From Sulfurisphaera tokodaii str. 7 (GTDB lineage Archaea; Thermoproteota; Thermoprotei_A; Sulfolobales; Sulfolobaceae), in the NCBI RefSeq assembly GCF_000011205.1, contig NC_003106.2, forward strand, positions 2,060,001-2,124,000: DNA of 64,000 nucleotides, read 5' to 3'. Below, in pieces: positions 15,136-25,612 of the stretch. The notes beneath the pieces are model-generated. The model saw nothing but the letters and a program-made list of their open reading frames with translations. It was not told the origin of the DNA and ran no database searches. Position 1 is the stretch's first letter; every line of letters starts with the position of its first letter. The position numbers and the translations under genes were made by a program.

Positions 15136-16404
15136 TTAACTCCCTTTTAAAGTTTTCAACACTTTTTCCTTTTTGGCTTTTGCAATCTGAGTAGCTAATT
15201 CTAAGCTTTTCTCTATGTAATCTTCAGTATAAGGAGAGTAGTTACCAATAACTTGCTTTATTGGAGTATAAGGAGATTCTCTAAACATAGGTTTTAACGG
15301 GGAATCAGTTTCATCAATTATTGGATAATCTTTATATTTTGTCACTTTCCCAATAATTTCAGCTCTTATTCCTGCAGAATTTAATTTATTCTTAACCAAT
15401 TCAGGATTATCAGTAAATATCAAGATAGAATCTATAGATATACCGAAGGGATCAACTCTTAAATTCTGCAACATAGATAAGACTTTCTGATTAATAAGTG
15501 ATAAAAATTTATTTTTGTCAATTCTTAATGTCACATTATTTTCTGAAATTTCTAAAGCTGAAGCTCTAATACCTCCATTAGTTACATCCGTCATAGAATG
15601 AATAAATTCAGATAATTCATTACTAGTGATTTTACAACTCACTAGATCTTTTATATTTAGGGTTTCATATATTACATCATAAAAACCATTATATATTGCA
15701 GTAGTCGTTATTGTACCTCCACCGTTACCCTCTGTCATAATAATATATTGTCCTTCTGCTATATTTTTTCTTGAAAAGTATTTATTTTTCACAATCCCTA
15801 TTGCACCAACTCCTCCACTTATTCTTTCCCCAATCACCATATCTCCCCCAATCCTTAGAGTACTGCCAGAAAGAATTGGTATGTTTAAGGCTTCGGTTAC
15901 TGTAGCAACACCGGCCTCAAAATCTAATAACATTCCTACATCACTATCATCTGACAAATGAATATCTACTATTACTCCTGCTGGTTCTGCGCCCTTTACC
16001 ATTATATCCCTTAATGCAGCTTTTGTAGCATGAAAAGCAGCTAAGAATGGAAAATAAGCTAACCTAGAGTGAATACCATCTACTGATGCTATTATTCCCT
16101 TATTTATTCTAGCATCTTCATATCCTTCCAAATTTGCAATTTCTAAAATTTTATTGTGTATAATATGATCTCCTATTCCTCTGGAACCTAATCCAGCTTC
16201 ACCAGCCTTAATATTTGTTCTTGGAAATTCAAAAAATTCTCCCTTTATATTTATTGATTTTTCTACTTCTTTAATTATAGCCTCAACAATTTTTTCTTTC
16301 AAAGGATAATTTTTGCCTTTATAAAATTCTATTTCCTCTATGAGTTTACGTCTAATTTCATCCTTATCTGGGTAAAGTTTTCTTGCTATTCCTTCTAAAT
16401 CCAT
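15136..16404 (-). CDS. AIR synthase-related (PurM/HypE/SelD superfamily) protein
   Basis: 422 residues of the PurM-like ATP-binding fold: a glycine loop GEAGLGSRGIGDH near residues 67-79, DGIHSRL, a helical block HATKAALRDIMVKGAEPAGVIVDIHLSDD, and the C-terminal lobe with TDVTNGGIRASALEI. ATP-dependent activation of an amide or similar group is the family theme, but the substrate is unknown; it is not a canonical PurM, ThiL, HypE or SelD. It reads in the same direction as the ribosomal genes downstream, 26 bases before rps13, and may be cotranscribed. Confidence 0.75.
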   Translation of the reverse strand: MDLEGIARKLYPDKDEIRRKLIEEIEFYKGKNYPLKEKIVEAIIKEVEKSINIKGEFFEFPRTNIKAGEAGLGSRGIGDHIIHNKILEIANLEGYEDARINKGIIASVDGIHSRLAYFPFLAAFHATKAALRDIMVKGAEPAGVIVDIHLSDDSDVGMLLDFEAGVATVTEALNIPILSGSTLRIGGDMVIGERISGGVGAIGIVKNKYFSRKNIAEGQYIIMTEGNGGGTITTTAIYNGFYDVIYETLNIKDLVSCKITSNELSEFIHSMTDVTNGGIRASALEISENNVTLRIDKNKFLSLINQKVLSMLQNLRVDPFGISIDSILIFTDNPELVKNKLNSAGIRAEIIGKVTKYKDYPIIDETDSPLKPMFRESPYTPIKQVIGNYSPYTEDYIEKSLELATQIAKAKKEKVLKTLKGS

Positions 16405-16431
16405 ATATTCTAGTTAGTTAAATATTAGCTT

Positions 16432-16836
16432 ATGAAGATAATTTCAAAAGAATTCACTGTAAAAACGAGAAGTAGATTTGATAGCATAGACATAACTGAG
16501 CAAGTAAGTGAAGCTATAAAGGGAATAAATAATGGGATTGCTCATGTAATAGTTAAACATACTACTTGTGCTATAATAATTAATGAAGCTGAAAGCGGGT
16601 TAATGAAAGATTTCTTGAACTGGGCTAAGAAATTAGTTCCACCAGATGGTGAATTTGAACATAATATTATAGATAATAATGGACATGCTCATGTAATTTC
16701 AGCAATAATTGGAAATTCTAGAGTAGTACCTATTATAGAAGGAAAATTAGATCTAGGGACTTGGCAAAGAATAATTTTACTCGAATTTGATGGACCTAGA
16801 ACTAGGACAGTATTAGTGAAAAGTATGGGAGAATAA
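16432..16836 (+). CDS. YjbQ/UPF0047 family protein (secondary thiamine-phosphate synthase type)
   Basis: 134 residues. VKHTTCAIIINEAESGL, a downstream NNGHAHVISAIIGNS and a C-terminal GTWQRIILLEFDGPRTRTV are the YjbQ signatures, with histidines that probably coordinate metal. Some members complement thiamine-phosphate synthase mutants, but the true role is not settled. It is divergent from the AIR-synthase-like gene with only 27 bases between, so their promoters overlap. Confidence 0.9.
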   Translation: MKIISKEFTVKTRSRFDSIDITEQVSEAIKGINNGIAHVIVKHTTCAIIINEAESGLMKDFLNWAKKLVPPDGEFEHNIIDNNGHAHVISAIIGNSRVVPIIEGKLDLGTWQRIILLEFDGPRTRTVLVKSMGE

Positions 16837-16878
16837 TAGCTTTTTTACCACTTTTTTATTAATTATCTCTGATATTCC

Positions 16879-17196
16879 ATGCCACCTGGGTTTTTCTCTA
16901 TACTTGATAAGATTCAGTATTGTTATACTTCTGAATGCATAGAAAAAATAGTTAATGAATACCTCTTTTCACTAATAAAAGAAAGTAGTAGTAGTAATAA
17001 TATAAAGCTATTCAACGATGATGATTCCGTAACAGAAAATGAATTCTTTAATTATTATAAATTTAGTGAAGCATTACTAGAAAAAGCTATTGAAAATGAC
17101 ATTGATCTCTCGATTATTATAAATGATCTTGAAGGAAAACTTGGTAAGACTCATCCAATTGTTGTTCTTTTAAAACAGTTCCTAATTGAGGAATAG
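16879..17196 (+). CDS. Hypothetical acidic protein
   Basis: 105 residues, not recognised. It looks mainly helical, with a polyserine/asparagine stretch (ESSSSNN) followed by an acidic loop and no membrane segment. It sits in a run of plus-strand genes between the YjbQ-like gene and tyrS, with short gaps, so cotranscription is plausible. Codon use looks like that of its neighbours, and I take it as a real lineage-specific gene. Confidence 0.6.
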   Translation: MPPGFFSILDKIQYCYTSECIEKIVNEYLFSLIKESSSSNNIKLFNDDDSVTENEFFNYYKFSEALLEKAIENDIDLSIIINDLEGKLGKTHPIVVLLKQFLIEE

Positions 17197-17240
17197 AATT
17201 TTTTATTGCTTTTGCCTCTTTAACTTTGGGGATACTTACT

Positions 17241-18320
17241 TTGAATGTAGAGGAAAAAATTAAAATTATATCAAAAAACACAGCAGAGATAGTAACTATA
17301 GATGAGTTGAGAAAAAAGCTTGAGGAGAATCAAAAATTAAAAGGATATATAGGCTTTGAGCCTAGTGGGTTATTTCATATAGGCTGGTTAATTTGGGCAC
17401 AGAAGTTAAAGGACTTAGTTGATGTTGGAGTAGATATGTCTATATTAGTAGCTACATGGCATGCTTGGATAAATGATAAACTTGGCGGGAATCTAGATAA
17501 GATTAAGCTTGCTGGGCAATATGCTATTGAAGTTCTTAATGCTTACGGCGTTGATATGTCCAAAGTTAGAATTGTTTATGCTGAAGACTTAGTTAAAGAT
17601 AGCAATTACTGGGCTTTAGTAATAAGAATTGCAAAAAATACTAGTTTAGCTAGAATGAAAAGAGCTTTAACCATAATGGGAAGAAAAGCTGAAGAAGCCG
17701 AACTTGATACTTCAAAACTAATTTATCCAGCAATGCAAGTTGCTGATATATTGTATCAAGATCTCGATATAGCATTAGGCGGAACTGATCAAAGAAAGGC
17801 TCATATGTTAGCTAGAGATGTTTCTGACAAATTAGGAAAAAAGAAAGTAATTGCTATACACACTCCTCTACTTATAGGATTACAAGGGGGGCAGAGAATG
17901 GAAGGCGTTGAAGAAGACGATTACTTAGCTAGTGTAAAGATGAGTAAATCCAAACCAGAAACTGCTATATTTGTACATGATCCACCAGAAGTCGTTGAAG
18001 CAAAATTAAGAAGTGCTTATTGCCCAAAAGGAGTTGTAATTGATAATCCAGTTCTACAAATAAACAAGTATATAATATTCGCTAAAGATAATGCTACATT
18101 AAAAGTAGAAAGGGATATTAAATATGGTGGAGATATAGAATTTAAATCATATGAAGAACTAGAAAAGATATATTCAGAAGGAAAATTACACCCATTAGAC
18201 TTAAAGCTTGCTACAGCGAGAAAATTAAATGAAATATTAGATCCAATTAGGAAAAAATTAGAATCAAAAACCGAATTCACACTTCTCGTAGAAGAACTTG
18301 AAAAAGGAGTAACAAGGTGA
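17241..18320 (+). CDS. tyrS: Tyrosyl-tRNA synthetase
   Basis: Class I synthetase of the archaeal/eukaryal TyrRS type. The HIGH-like motif is FHIGWLIWA and the KMSKS motif is complete (VKMSKSKPET). ATWHAWINDKLGG, YPAMQVADILYQDLDIALGGTDQRKAHMLARD bind tyrosine and the adenylate. I prefer the TTG at 17241 (MNVEEKIKII), which matches related N-termini; a TTG at 17226 would add five residues. The end lies 4 bases before dnaG. Confidence 0.93.
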   Translation: MNVEEKIKIISKNTAEIVTIDELRKKLEENQKLKGYIGFEPSGLFHIGWLIWAQKLKDLVDVGVDMSILVATWHAWINDKLGGNLDKIKLAGQYAIEVLNAYGVDMSKVRIVYAEDLVKDSNYWALVIRIAKNTSLARMKRALTIMGRKAEEAELDTSKLIYPAMQVADILYQDLDIALGGTDQRKAHMLARDVSDKLGKKKVIAIHTPLLIGLQGGQRMEGVEEDDYLASVKMSKSKPETAIFVHDPPEVVEAKLRSAYCPKGVVIDNPVLQINKYIIFAKDNATLKVERDIKYGGDIEFKSYEELEKIYSEGKLHPLDLKLATARKLNEILDPIRKKLESKTEFTLLVEELEKGVTR

Positions 18321-18324
18321 AAAA

Positions 18325-19551
18325 ATGAAATATAACATAGTCTTAAAATTTGAAGTAGAAGGAATAGTAGATAAACCGGATGTAATAGGGGCAATATTTG
18401 GACAAACAGAAAACTTATTCGGAGAAGAATTTGATTTAAGAGAATTGCAAGACAAGGGAAGACTCGGAAGAATTTACGTTAACATAAATACTAGCAAAAA
18501 CAAGACAGAAGGAGAGATAATAATACCATCTAACTTAGACCGAATAGAAACAGCATTAATAGCAGCAATGGTAGAAAATGTAGATAAAGTAGGTCCATAT
18601 AATGCAAGATTCAAGCTAGTGGAAATCCAAGATATAAGAGAAGAAAAAATAAAGAAAATTATTGATAGAGCCAAAGAGATTCTAGGTACATGGACGAAAG
18701 AAAAGACATTAGATATTAAAGAGGTAATTTACGAAATATCATCAGCCGTTAAGACAGGAGAGATAATAGAATATGGTCCAGACAGATTACCTGCAGGACC
18801 AGATGTAGATAAAGACCCAGAGTTAATAATCGTAGAAGGAAGAGCTGACGTCATTAATCTATTAAGATATGGATATAAGAATGTAATAGCAATAGAAGGG
18901 GCTACTGGAAAAATACCTCAGACTATAATAGATCTTGCTAAGCAAAAGAAGACTGTTATAGCTTTTCTTGACGGAGATCATGGTGGAGACTTAATACTCA
19001 AAGAACTTTTAGCAAATAATGTAAAAATTGATTATGTTGCTAGAGCTCCTACGGGAAAAGAAGTAGAAGAATTAACTGGGAAGGAGATAAACAAATCATT
19101 AGCAAATATGATGACTGTAGCACAATATATGAAGAAACAGCAAGAAGCTCAACAGGCATTAAAAGAAGCATTAGCACCAGAAAGCCAACCCCCAATAGTT
19201 GTTTCGAAACCAACTACTCCCGAGCAAATAAAAGAAATAACAATTAAGATACCTCAACATATTATCGAAGAGATTAAAAAGTTGCCTGGAACATTAGAAG
19301 GAATAATGTTTGATGAAAATTGGAATCCCATAGAGAGGATTCAGGTCAGAGATATCGTACAAAGGCTTGAGAATTTAACTGATAATCAAAATATTAGTTA
19401 CATAATATTTGATGGTGTAATAACTCAACGTCTATTAGATTTAGCTTCAGCAAAGAATATTAAACTTTTAGTAGGGGCAAGAATAGGAGGAATCTCAAAG
19501 AGACCTAAAAACGTAGAAATCTTAACTATGACAGACTTATTTACTTCTTAA
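18325..19551 (+). CDS. dnaG: Archaeal DnaG-like primase
   Basis: 408 residues. N-terminal archaeal DnaG domain, then a TOPRIM domain with IIVEGRADVINLL (catalytic Glu) and FLDGDHGGDLILKEL (the DxD-type acidic pair), and a C-terminal regulatory part. Archaeal DnaG has primase activity in vitro and is found bound to the exosome. It follows tyrS by 4 bases and converges on polB3 with an 11-base overlap; dnaG beside polB3 is a known Sulfolobus arrangement. Confidence 0.95.
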   Translation: MKYNIVLKFEVEGIVDKPDVIGAIFGQTENLFGEEFDLRELQDKGRLGRIYVNINTSKNKTEGEIIIPSNLDRIETALIAAMVENVDKVGPYNARFKLVEIQDIREEKIKKIIDRAKEILGTWTKEKTLDIKEVIYEISSAVKTGEIIEYGPDRLPAGPDVDKDPELIIVEGRADVINLLRYGYKNVIAIEGATGKIPQTIIDLAKQKKTVIAFLDGDHGGDLILKELLANNVKIDYVARAPTGKEVEELTGKEINKSLANMMTVAQYMKKQQEAQQALKEALAPESQPPIVVSKPTTPEQIKEITIKIPQHIIEEIKKLPGTLEGIMFDENWNPIERIQVRDIVQRLENLTDNQNISYIIFDGVITQRLLDLASAKNIKLLVGARIGGISKRPKNVEILTMTDLFTS

Positions 19552-21886
19552 AGAAACTCAAAATATCTACGCCACCAGTTTTAAGTGAACTTTCTTTTAC
19601 TCCAAACCCTTCTAAAATTCTCATTGCAACTGGTATTATTTGTTTATCTATATAATATTCTACGTCAATCTTGTTTTTCTCTTTAATCAGAAAGTATGGT
19701 TCAGCTTTATCAGAAATTTTTCCAGATCCCTTTACAATAACGTAACCTATCTTAACACCTTTAGACACTAAATATCCAGCCTTTGCCGCTTTTTTAGCTG
19801 CAACTACATGAGGGGCTGTAACATCATATTCATCTAAGTTTTTATCGATCGTCTTCCATATTATTAAATCCTCTATTCTAAAGTTATACCTTCTTAAATC
19901 AAATATGACTGTTTTAACGTATTTTATTGCATCCTCAACCTTTCCAGATTTGAGAATTAGCTCAATCACATTAGTTTGAACTTGCTTAGCTAAATCACAC
20001 CAGTCTCCTCTAACAGCTTCAAACCCAACAATATCTATCTTACCATCTTCAGTTAATCCAGCATAGCGTTTCTTATTCTCAGTAAAGAATACTCTTTTAT
20101 ATATTTTATCTATTTTAATTTCTAGCCCGAACTTGGAAGATATTTCTGTTATTAATGAATTAATATCCCCTCCTCCCTTAACAAAAATAGAATCAGTATC
20201 ACCATATATTACTGTAAAACCTTTTTCTTTAGCAATTTTTGCTGACTCAGATATTATTTGTCTTCCCCAAGCCGTAACAGCTTCTGCACCCTCTTTACTG
20301 TACCATCTTGCACCCAACCAACCCATATAACCATAAAAGGCATTTGCCATTACTTTTAGAGCTCTTTGTCTCGCATCTAACACTCTCTTATCATACTCAT
20401 CCATTGTTTTTTCCATTAACTTCTTTACCTCTTTTCTCTCTTGTATTAGTTTTTCAAGTACATTTTTATATAATCCTGGAGGATCTTTTCTAAATTTATG
20501 CCCCGCTGGAGAGATCCAACAATTTTCACATTCTCCCTTTACCAGCGTATCTGGACCAATGTTATATTTTATCATAATTGAGGGATACATTGACGAGAAA
20601 TCTAGTACATAAACATCTTCATGTATGCCCGGTAATGGTGAGATTACTAAACCGCCTTCATAACTCTCATATTCTCTCTCCTCTTTATTTGGAATAAGTT
20701 CATTATATTTATATGCCTCTCTCATTAATAACCACTCAACTCTATGGCCAACACTAGCCATGGAAAGTTGATCTAGTGGTAATCCGCTAATTCTAGTTAG
20801 TTCAATCCCAAAGGGTATGAATACTTCTCCTAAAAGATACGCAGATTTTGCATCATCTAAGTTGTATTTAAGTAATATATCTCGTTTCTTCTCATCATCC
20901 CAATACTTCGGAATATCATACCATTCCACAATTGTTCTTTTCTCCTTAGGTAATACACCTAAATAGTCTGCTATATTTTCGAGAGTTTTAACTTTTACTT
21001 CTTGTATAGACTGCGCAAAACCATATAAGTCTACATTTAACCTCCCAGTAATCGAGTAATGTCCATAAACTCCTTGAGACGGTTCACCATTAACTCTCCT
21101 TCCTACATCTAATCTAATTCCTCTTATGTTTGCCCTTTCTAATAAATAGGGCCAATCAAAATTGTTTATATTATATCCTACAATAATGTCAGGATCATAG
21201 GTTTGTACAAAATTAATAAATTCACGTATAGCCCTTAAATCATCATACTTATCAGCTAAAAATTGTTTACCTCCTTCTTTTGTCCATACTCCAATTATTA
21301 TAACAGGATCTCTCCTTGGATTGGGAGAACCATATTTATTATAAACCTCAATATCAAAGGCCAAAACTTTAAGCTCTGGTATTTTATCCTCATAAAGCTT
21401 ATTTATTTTCTTTAATTCATAAACTTTTTTGACTCTAAAATTATTCTCTTTTATTTCTTCCACTTCAGCCTCAATCCAATAGAAAGGCTTTAGATTATTA
21501 TCTATCGAATATCTCATGTAAAAGCGAATATCTGCCTCTAAAACACTCTTTACTCCTTTAATTTTTGCTACTTCATCTCTATATACTCTTACGTAAGCTG
21601 GAATTACTGTTTCTATTTTTAAAACCCTTACAGGTGAGCCAAAGTATTTCTTTTCTTCTACGTTTATTGAAGTAATCGGCGAGTATGGTTTACTAAGTTT
21701 TAATATCTCTTTTCTAATTTCATCAATATTATAGTTATCATCTACCAACGCATAGAAATATGGACGGAATTTTTTCTCTAATAATACAACCCTATTACCC
21801 TCTTTATCAATAGCCCAAATATAAATAACGGGTTTATTTTCAACTACATCATATGAGAAGTCAAGTATAAAGAAATTATCAATCAT
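19541..21886 (-). CDS. dpo3: Family B DNA polymerase, PolB3/Dpo3 type
   Basis: 781 residues. Exonuclease motifs: FDIEVY with D178 and E180, YNINNFDWPYL, and YNLDDAKSAYLL. Polymerase motifs: DFSSMYPSIM (motif A), KVMANAFYGYMGW (motif B) and YGDTDSIFV (motif C), all with catalytic acids intact. Size and the dnaG neighbour point to the B3 paralogue rather than the longer PolB1 or the motif-degenerate PolB2. It probably serves in replication or repair. A short AT-rich gap separates it from the upstream acetyltransferase. Confidence 0.93.
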   Translation of the reverse strand: MIDNFFILDFSYDVVENKPVIYIWAIDKEGNRVVLLEKKFRPYFYALVDDNYNIDEIRKEILKLSKPYSPITSINVEEKKYFGSPVRVLKIETVIPAYVRVYRDEVAKIKGVKSVLEADIRFYMRYSIDNNLKPFYWIEAEVEEIKENNFRVKKVYELKKINKLYEDKIPELKVLAFDIEVYNKYGSPNPRRDPVIIIGVWTKEGGKQFLADKYDDLRAIREFINFVQTYDPDIIVGYNINNFDWPYLLERANIRGIRLDVGRRVNGEPSQGVYGHYSITGRLNVDLYGFAQSIQEVKVKTLENIADYLGVLPKEKRTIVEWYDIPKYWDDEKKRDILLKYNLDDAKSAYLLGEVFIPFGIELTRISGLPLDQLSMASVGHRVEWLLMREAYKYNELIPNKEEREYESYEGGLVISPLPGIHEDVYVLDFSSMYPSIMIKYNIGPDTLVKGECENCWISPAGHKFRKDPPGLYKNVLEKLIQERKEVKKLMEKTMDEYDKRVLDARQRALKVMANAFYGYMGWLGARWYSKEGAEAVTAWGRQIISESAKIAKEKGFTVIYGDTDSIFVKGGGDINSLITEISSKFGLEIKIDKIYKRVFFTENKKRYAGLTEDGKIDIVGFEAVRGDWCDLAKQVQTNVIELILKSGKVEDAIKYVKTVIFDLRRYNFRIEDLIIWKTIDKNLDEYDVTAPHVVAAKKAAKAGYLVSKGVKIGYVIVKGSGKISDKAEPYFLIKEKNKIDVEYYIDKQIIPVAMRILEGFGVKESSLKTGGVDILSFFKK

Positions 21887-21921
21887 AAATAATTAGTATA
21901 TAAGATAAGATTTATTTTTAA

Positions 21922-22380
21922 TTATTCGAAGCTCTTATCCTTAGAAAAGCTTTTAACCATTATAAATGCATGTTTACCTCTTCCATAATAGTTTTTCTGA
22001 AGTTTTACTATGATATAACCAAGTTTGTGATAGAATTCAATCGCTGTCTTATTTTTGAAATTAACCTCTAGATATGAATGAGTACATTTATATTCCTTAA
22101 ATCTCTTTTCTAGCTCTTTCAAAAGAAGAGAACCTATCCCTTTTTCTCTGTAATCTTTCTTTACTGCTATCGATACCACATGACCACGATAACCAAATTG
22201 AATTATTCCTAGGCTATATCCCACTATATCATCTCCTTGCTTGGCTACTAAAAATAATTCTCGTGACAAATAATAATAAGCCTTTAGCAAAGAATAAGGG
22301 TAAGGGTCTTCAAAACTCTCAACTTCTACTTCATACACTTTTGGTAGGTCATTTTCATCTACATTAGTTATAATTATCAC
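21922..22380 (-). CDS. GNAT N-acetyltransferase, RimI/Ard1-like
   Basis: 152 residues with the GNAT core: [16 protein letters not shown] (substrate side), [20 protein letters not shown] (acetyl-CoA pyrophosphate loop, R-x-x-G-I-G) and [19 protein letters not shown], ending [12 protein letters not shown] as in N-alpha-acetyltransferases of the RimI/Naa10 group. It starts at a GTG at 22380. Only 24 bases separate it from the divergently read pelota gene. Confidence 0.87.
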   Translation of the reverse strand: MIIITNVDENDLPKVYEVEVESFEDPYPYSLLKAYYYLSRELFLVAKQGDDIVGYSLGIIQFGYRGHVVSIAVKKDYREKGIGSLLLKELEKRFKEYKCTHSYLEVNFKNKTAIEFYHKLGYIIVKLQKNYYGRGKHAFIMVKSFSKDKSFE

Positions 22381-22404
22381 TATCTCTCGTATAAATTATG
22401 TATT

Positions 22405-23430
22405 ATGAAGATTTTAGAGTTTGATGATAAAAAGGGGATAATGAAATTACATATAGAGAATGAGGATGATTTATGGATATTACACATTATACTAAAAAAA
22501 GGTGATAGAGTAGTTGCAAAAACTACGAGAGACGTTAGTATGGGAAGAGAAAGCAGAAGAATACCAATGATTATCAAGTTACAAGTGGAATATACTGAAT
22601 TTCAATCATTTACAAGCAGGCTCAGAATTCATGGGATAATATTAGATGCACCAGAGAGATTCGGAATAAAAGGTTCTCATCATACAATAAACCTTGATAT
22701 TGGAGATGAAATTGTAATAGAGAAAGATCATTGGAATAAATTTGAGATCGAGAAGATAAAAAGGCAAGAGGAAAAACATCTAAAGATGCTAATAGTTCTC
22801 GTTGATTTTGATGAATATCTTATTGCACTTCCAATGAAGCAAGGTATAAGGATACTAGCGGAAAAATCATTAAGAACCCCAAATAAGGAAGAAGAAAATA
22901 TCATAGAAGATAATGCGAAAGAAGTTGCTAATGAAGTACTTTCCTATGCAGAATCCTTAGGTATAGAAGTTGTATTACTTGCAGGACCAGGGCCTTTTAA
23001 GGAAATAGTATCCAATTTTTTAAAGAATATAAAACTTTACGTAGATAGTGTATCCTCAGCTACAAGAAGTGGACTAAATGAAATTTTGAAAAGAGATATA
23101 ATAGATCAGATCAGCAGAGATTACGAAATTTCAGAAGAAACCAAGATAATGGAAAAAATAATGGAAAATTTGGCTAAAAACACTGGATTAGTGGCATATG
23201 GAAAGGAGGAAGTTAAGAAAAGTGCAGAATACGGTGCTGTAGATAAATTGCTAGTAATTGAGGATCTTTTATCTTCAGATGAAGAAGAGAGAATGGAAAT
23301 TGAGAAGATAATGGAAGAAGTAGAAAATAAAAACGGGAGAGTTTTGATAGTTCCTAAAGATTCTCCTATCTATTATGAAGTAAGAAATCTCACTGGACTG
23401 ATAGCTTTACTTAGATTTAGAATAAACTAA
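22405..23430 (+). CDS. pelA: Pelota (aPelota) ribosome rescue factor
   Basis: 341 residues with the Sm-like N-domain ([30 protein letters not shown]...GDRV), the central eRF1 domain 2-like part and domain 3 ending [14 protein letters not shown] and [24 protein letters not shown]. aPelota binds aEF1A or ABCE1 to recycle stalled ribosomes and also replaces eRF3 functions in archaea. It converges with the radical SAM gene, overlapping by 24 bases. Confidence 0.95.
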   Translation: MKILEFDDKKGIMKLHIENEDDLWILHIILKKGDRVVAKTTRDVSMGRESRRIPMIIKLQVEYTEFQSFTSRLRIHGIILDAPERFGIKGSHHTINLDIGDEIVIEKDHWNKFEIEKIKRQEEKHLKMLIVLVDFDEYLIALPMKQGIRILAEKSLRTPNKEEENIIEDNAKEVANEVLSYAESLGIEVVLLAGPGPFKEIVSNFLKNIKLYVDSVSSATRSGLNEILKRDIIDQISRDYEISEETKIMEKIMENLAKNTGLVAYGKEEVKKSAEYGAVDKLLVIEDLLSSDEEERMEIEKIMEEVENKNGRVLIVPKDSPIYYEVRNLTGLIALLRFRIN

Positions 23431-24462
23431 CTTTTCAGAAATCCTTAGTCTTCTCGAGTCTGGATGCTCTTCAACGAGCCAAATTTCATCAGCATTAATT
23501 ACGTTGACAAATTCTGGAGAGACACTCCAGAATTCTCTCTCTTTTTCCCCGTAATCTGATAAGTCTTCTTTACTTTTTACTATTGCCCTAACTATTGTAC
23601 CTTCACCAGTATAATTTTCATAAGGCTTTGCTGAGTATTTTATAATCCTTAAAAACCTAGTTCTAGTCTCTACGATATCTTTATAAACTGAACTACAATA
23701 GTGCAAGGCTATTTTAGAATCTTCAAATTTTCGTAGAATACGTAAAGCAGACTCAAAACTTCCTTTTACACCAGCCACACCATGCGATATCTTAAAACCT
23801 CTAGCATTAAGAAGCTGATAGTTTCTCTCTGTAAGCTCTAATTCATTAATATTAACAAATTTCACACCTTTTTCAATAGCCCATTTTATTAATTTTTCAG
23901 CATATTCTTCTTCTCCAGGTATTGCAGGAATCTCTAGGCCTACATCAAAACTGTATTTAAGTGCTTTTTCTACAGCTTTAAGATACTCCTCCTTTACTGG
24001 ATGAAATCTTATTTCATCTAATCCTACTTTGTCCAGTTCACGTAGTACATCATTAGTTACATATCTTCCGCTTGTGTATAAATGAATATGAAACTCCTCT
24101 CCAAATTCATCTTTTAATAACCTAATGAGACTTACTACCCTATCAATAGCAAGAATAGGATCACCACCAGTAATCCCAGCACCTAAGGCATTCATCCTAT
24201 ATGCTTCATAAATATAGTCTAGGAGTGAAGAAACATGAGTCTCATTTGCAAACATAACATCTTTTCCAAATCTTTCATAACTAACTGGACAATAATAGCA
24301 TGAATCTCCGCATTCTCCGGTTATATAAACAACTAGTTTACCACCTAGTCTACATAATTCACAGCCTTTTGGTAAAAATAAATTATAAAGACCTATATCT
24401 GGATTACCCTTAAGCAAGCTTACTCTCAATAAACTTTCTAACATACTCCCTTTTAACTTCAT
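23407..24462 (-). CDS. Radical SAM protein (PflA-related)
   Basis: 351 residues. The cluster motif is C51-x3-C55-x2-C58 in [18 protein letters not shown]. Then come [20 protein letters not shown] (a GGDP-like SAM-binding block) and a TIM-barrel with [16 protein letters not shown]. Two more cysteines at 34 and 37 (CELC) precede the motif. It resembles the uncharacterised COG2108 group; substrate unknown. Its start overlaps the upstream gene by about 50 bases, and three genes here form a minus-strand operon. Confidence 0.85.
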   Translation of the reverse strand: MKLKGSMLESLLRVSLLKGNPDIGLYNLFLPKGCELCRLGGKLVVYITGECGDSCYYCPVSYERFGKDVMFANETHVSSLLDYIYEAYRMNALGAGITGGDPILAIDRVVSLIRLLKDEFGEEFHIHLYTSGRYVTNDVLRELDKVGLDEIRFHPVKEEYLKAVEKALKYSFDVGLEIPAIPGEEEYAEKLIKWAIEKGVKFVNINELELTERNYQLLNARGFKISHGVAGVKGSFESALRILRKFEDSKIALHYCSSVYKDIVETRTRFLRIIKYSAKPYENYTGEGTIVRAIVKSKEDLSDYGEKEREFWSVSPEFVNVINADEIWLVEEHPDSRRLRISEKLVYSKSK

Positions 24463-24928
24463 CTAAAAGTTGTCTTAATTGTCTTATCTCTTCATCCTTA
24501 CTTAATGGTTTGTTAGCCTGTAATTTAGGCGAACCCTCATTACCACCTTCTGGATAATACCAATCCTTAAACCAGGTAAACCCGGCCTTAAGTAAGGAAA
24601 ACCCTAAAGGTGTATCTACTGGTGAATAACCCTTAAGTAACATTTCTCTAGTCTCTTTATCCTTAACATAAGTTACAAATAATTTCCCACCAGCTGGTAA
24701 GAAGTTATATATAAATTTAAAGAATTCATCTTCAATACCTTCTTTTCTAAGCCATGGGGTGTAATCAATTTCTAGCCAAGGTAAATAATAACCCCTTCCT
24801 TCAAAATAAAATGCTAATCCAACTTCTCTGTTATTTACATAAACCGTGAATCTCTTTAATTCTTTAATGTGAGTTTGTATTATATCCTTACTTTCAATAG
24901 TAAGTTTACCTATCTTTCCGTTAAGCAT
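24410..24928 (-). CDS. Conserved archaeal hypothetical protein (possibly DUF1122)
   Basis: 172 residues. The central [54 protein letters not shown] reads like a compact alpha/beta domain, followed by a hydrophilic linker and a C-terminal helix. The DUF1122 assignment is from memory and uncertain. It lies between a nucleotidyltransferase (8-base overlap) and a radical SAM gene, which suggests joint function in modification chemistry. Confidence 0.6.
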   Translation of the reverse strand: MLNGKIGKLTIESKDIIQTHIKELKRFTVYVNNREVGLAFYFEGRGYYLPWLEIDYTPWLRKEGIEDEFFKFIYNFLPAGGKLFVTYVKDKETREMLLKGYSPVDTPLGFSLLKAGFTWFKDWYYPEGGNEGSPKLQANKPLSKDEEIRQLRQLLDEVKREYVRKFIESKLA

Positions 24929-25577
24929 TTATCATCCTCCTGAAAAATTTATTATTTTTACTTAGGTTTCTAATAGCAAATTCAAAATTTTCATCGTCAC
25001 CTAACTCGTATTTTAGGAAGACACCAGTATGACCTCTTTCCTCTCTCTTTTCTAATAAATTCTCCCTTTCTAGTATAGTATCATGAGATATTTTTAATAG
25101 TTTAACAGCATAATCCTCATTTCCTATAAGAGGAATTTGTATATGTCCTTTTTCAGTCGGAATAATTATTTCTAAGTCTTTGTTAACTCCAGGTACTCTC
25201 TTGCCTTTAAGAAGATCTTCCAGTGAAATGATCCCACCGAAATAGTAAAATTCTATTTCCTTTCTCTTCAATTTATTTAAAGGAAATGAAATTACTTCCT
25301 TCTCTTCTTCATCTAGGGAAATATAAGCTTTAGGAGTTGAACTCGGTGTCGCTTGAACTATGAATTTATGATGATGAGGAATAAGCTCTATCTTTAACAT
25401 ATCTGGATTGAAAATTATAATATCTATATCACTATCTTTTTTAACGTCACCTCTGGCTACTGAGCCATATATGTATCCTTCCATACCAAGGCTTTTAATT
25501 TGTCTTAATATTTCTATTGCTCTTTCTCTCTTGTTCTTTAATATTTCCCAATGCTCCCGACTATACTCTATTTCCAT
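24921..25577 (-). CDS. Nucleotidyltransferase-domain protein
   Basis: 218 residues with a pol-beta-type nucleotidyltransferase signature near the N-terminus: YGSVARGDVKKDSDIDIIIF, with G38-S39 and the metal-binding D50 and D52. The rest (about residues 60-218) is an unrecognised C-terminal domain with YFGGIISLEDLLKG. Such enzymes transfer nucleotides to proteins or small molecules. First gene of the three-gene minus-strand operon; divergent from the site-2 protease gene with about 35 bases between. Confidence 0.8.
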   Translation of the reverse strand: MEIEYSREHWEILKNKRERAIEILRQIKSLGMEGYIYGSVARGDVKKDSDIDIIIFNPDMLKIELIPHHHKFIVQATPSSTPKAYISLDEEEKEVISFPLNKLKRKEIEFYYFGGIISLEDLLKGKRVPGVNKDLEIIIPTEKGHIQIPLIGNEDYAVKLLKISHDTILERENLLEKREERGHTGVFLKYELGDDENFEFAIRNLSKNNKFFRRMINA

Positions 25578-25612
25578 AACTATTTAATAGTTAAGATTAC
25601 TCCTTATATTTT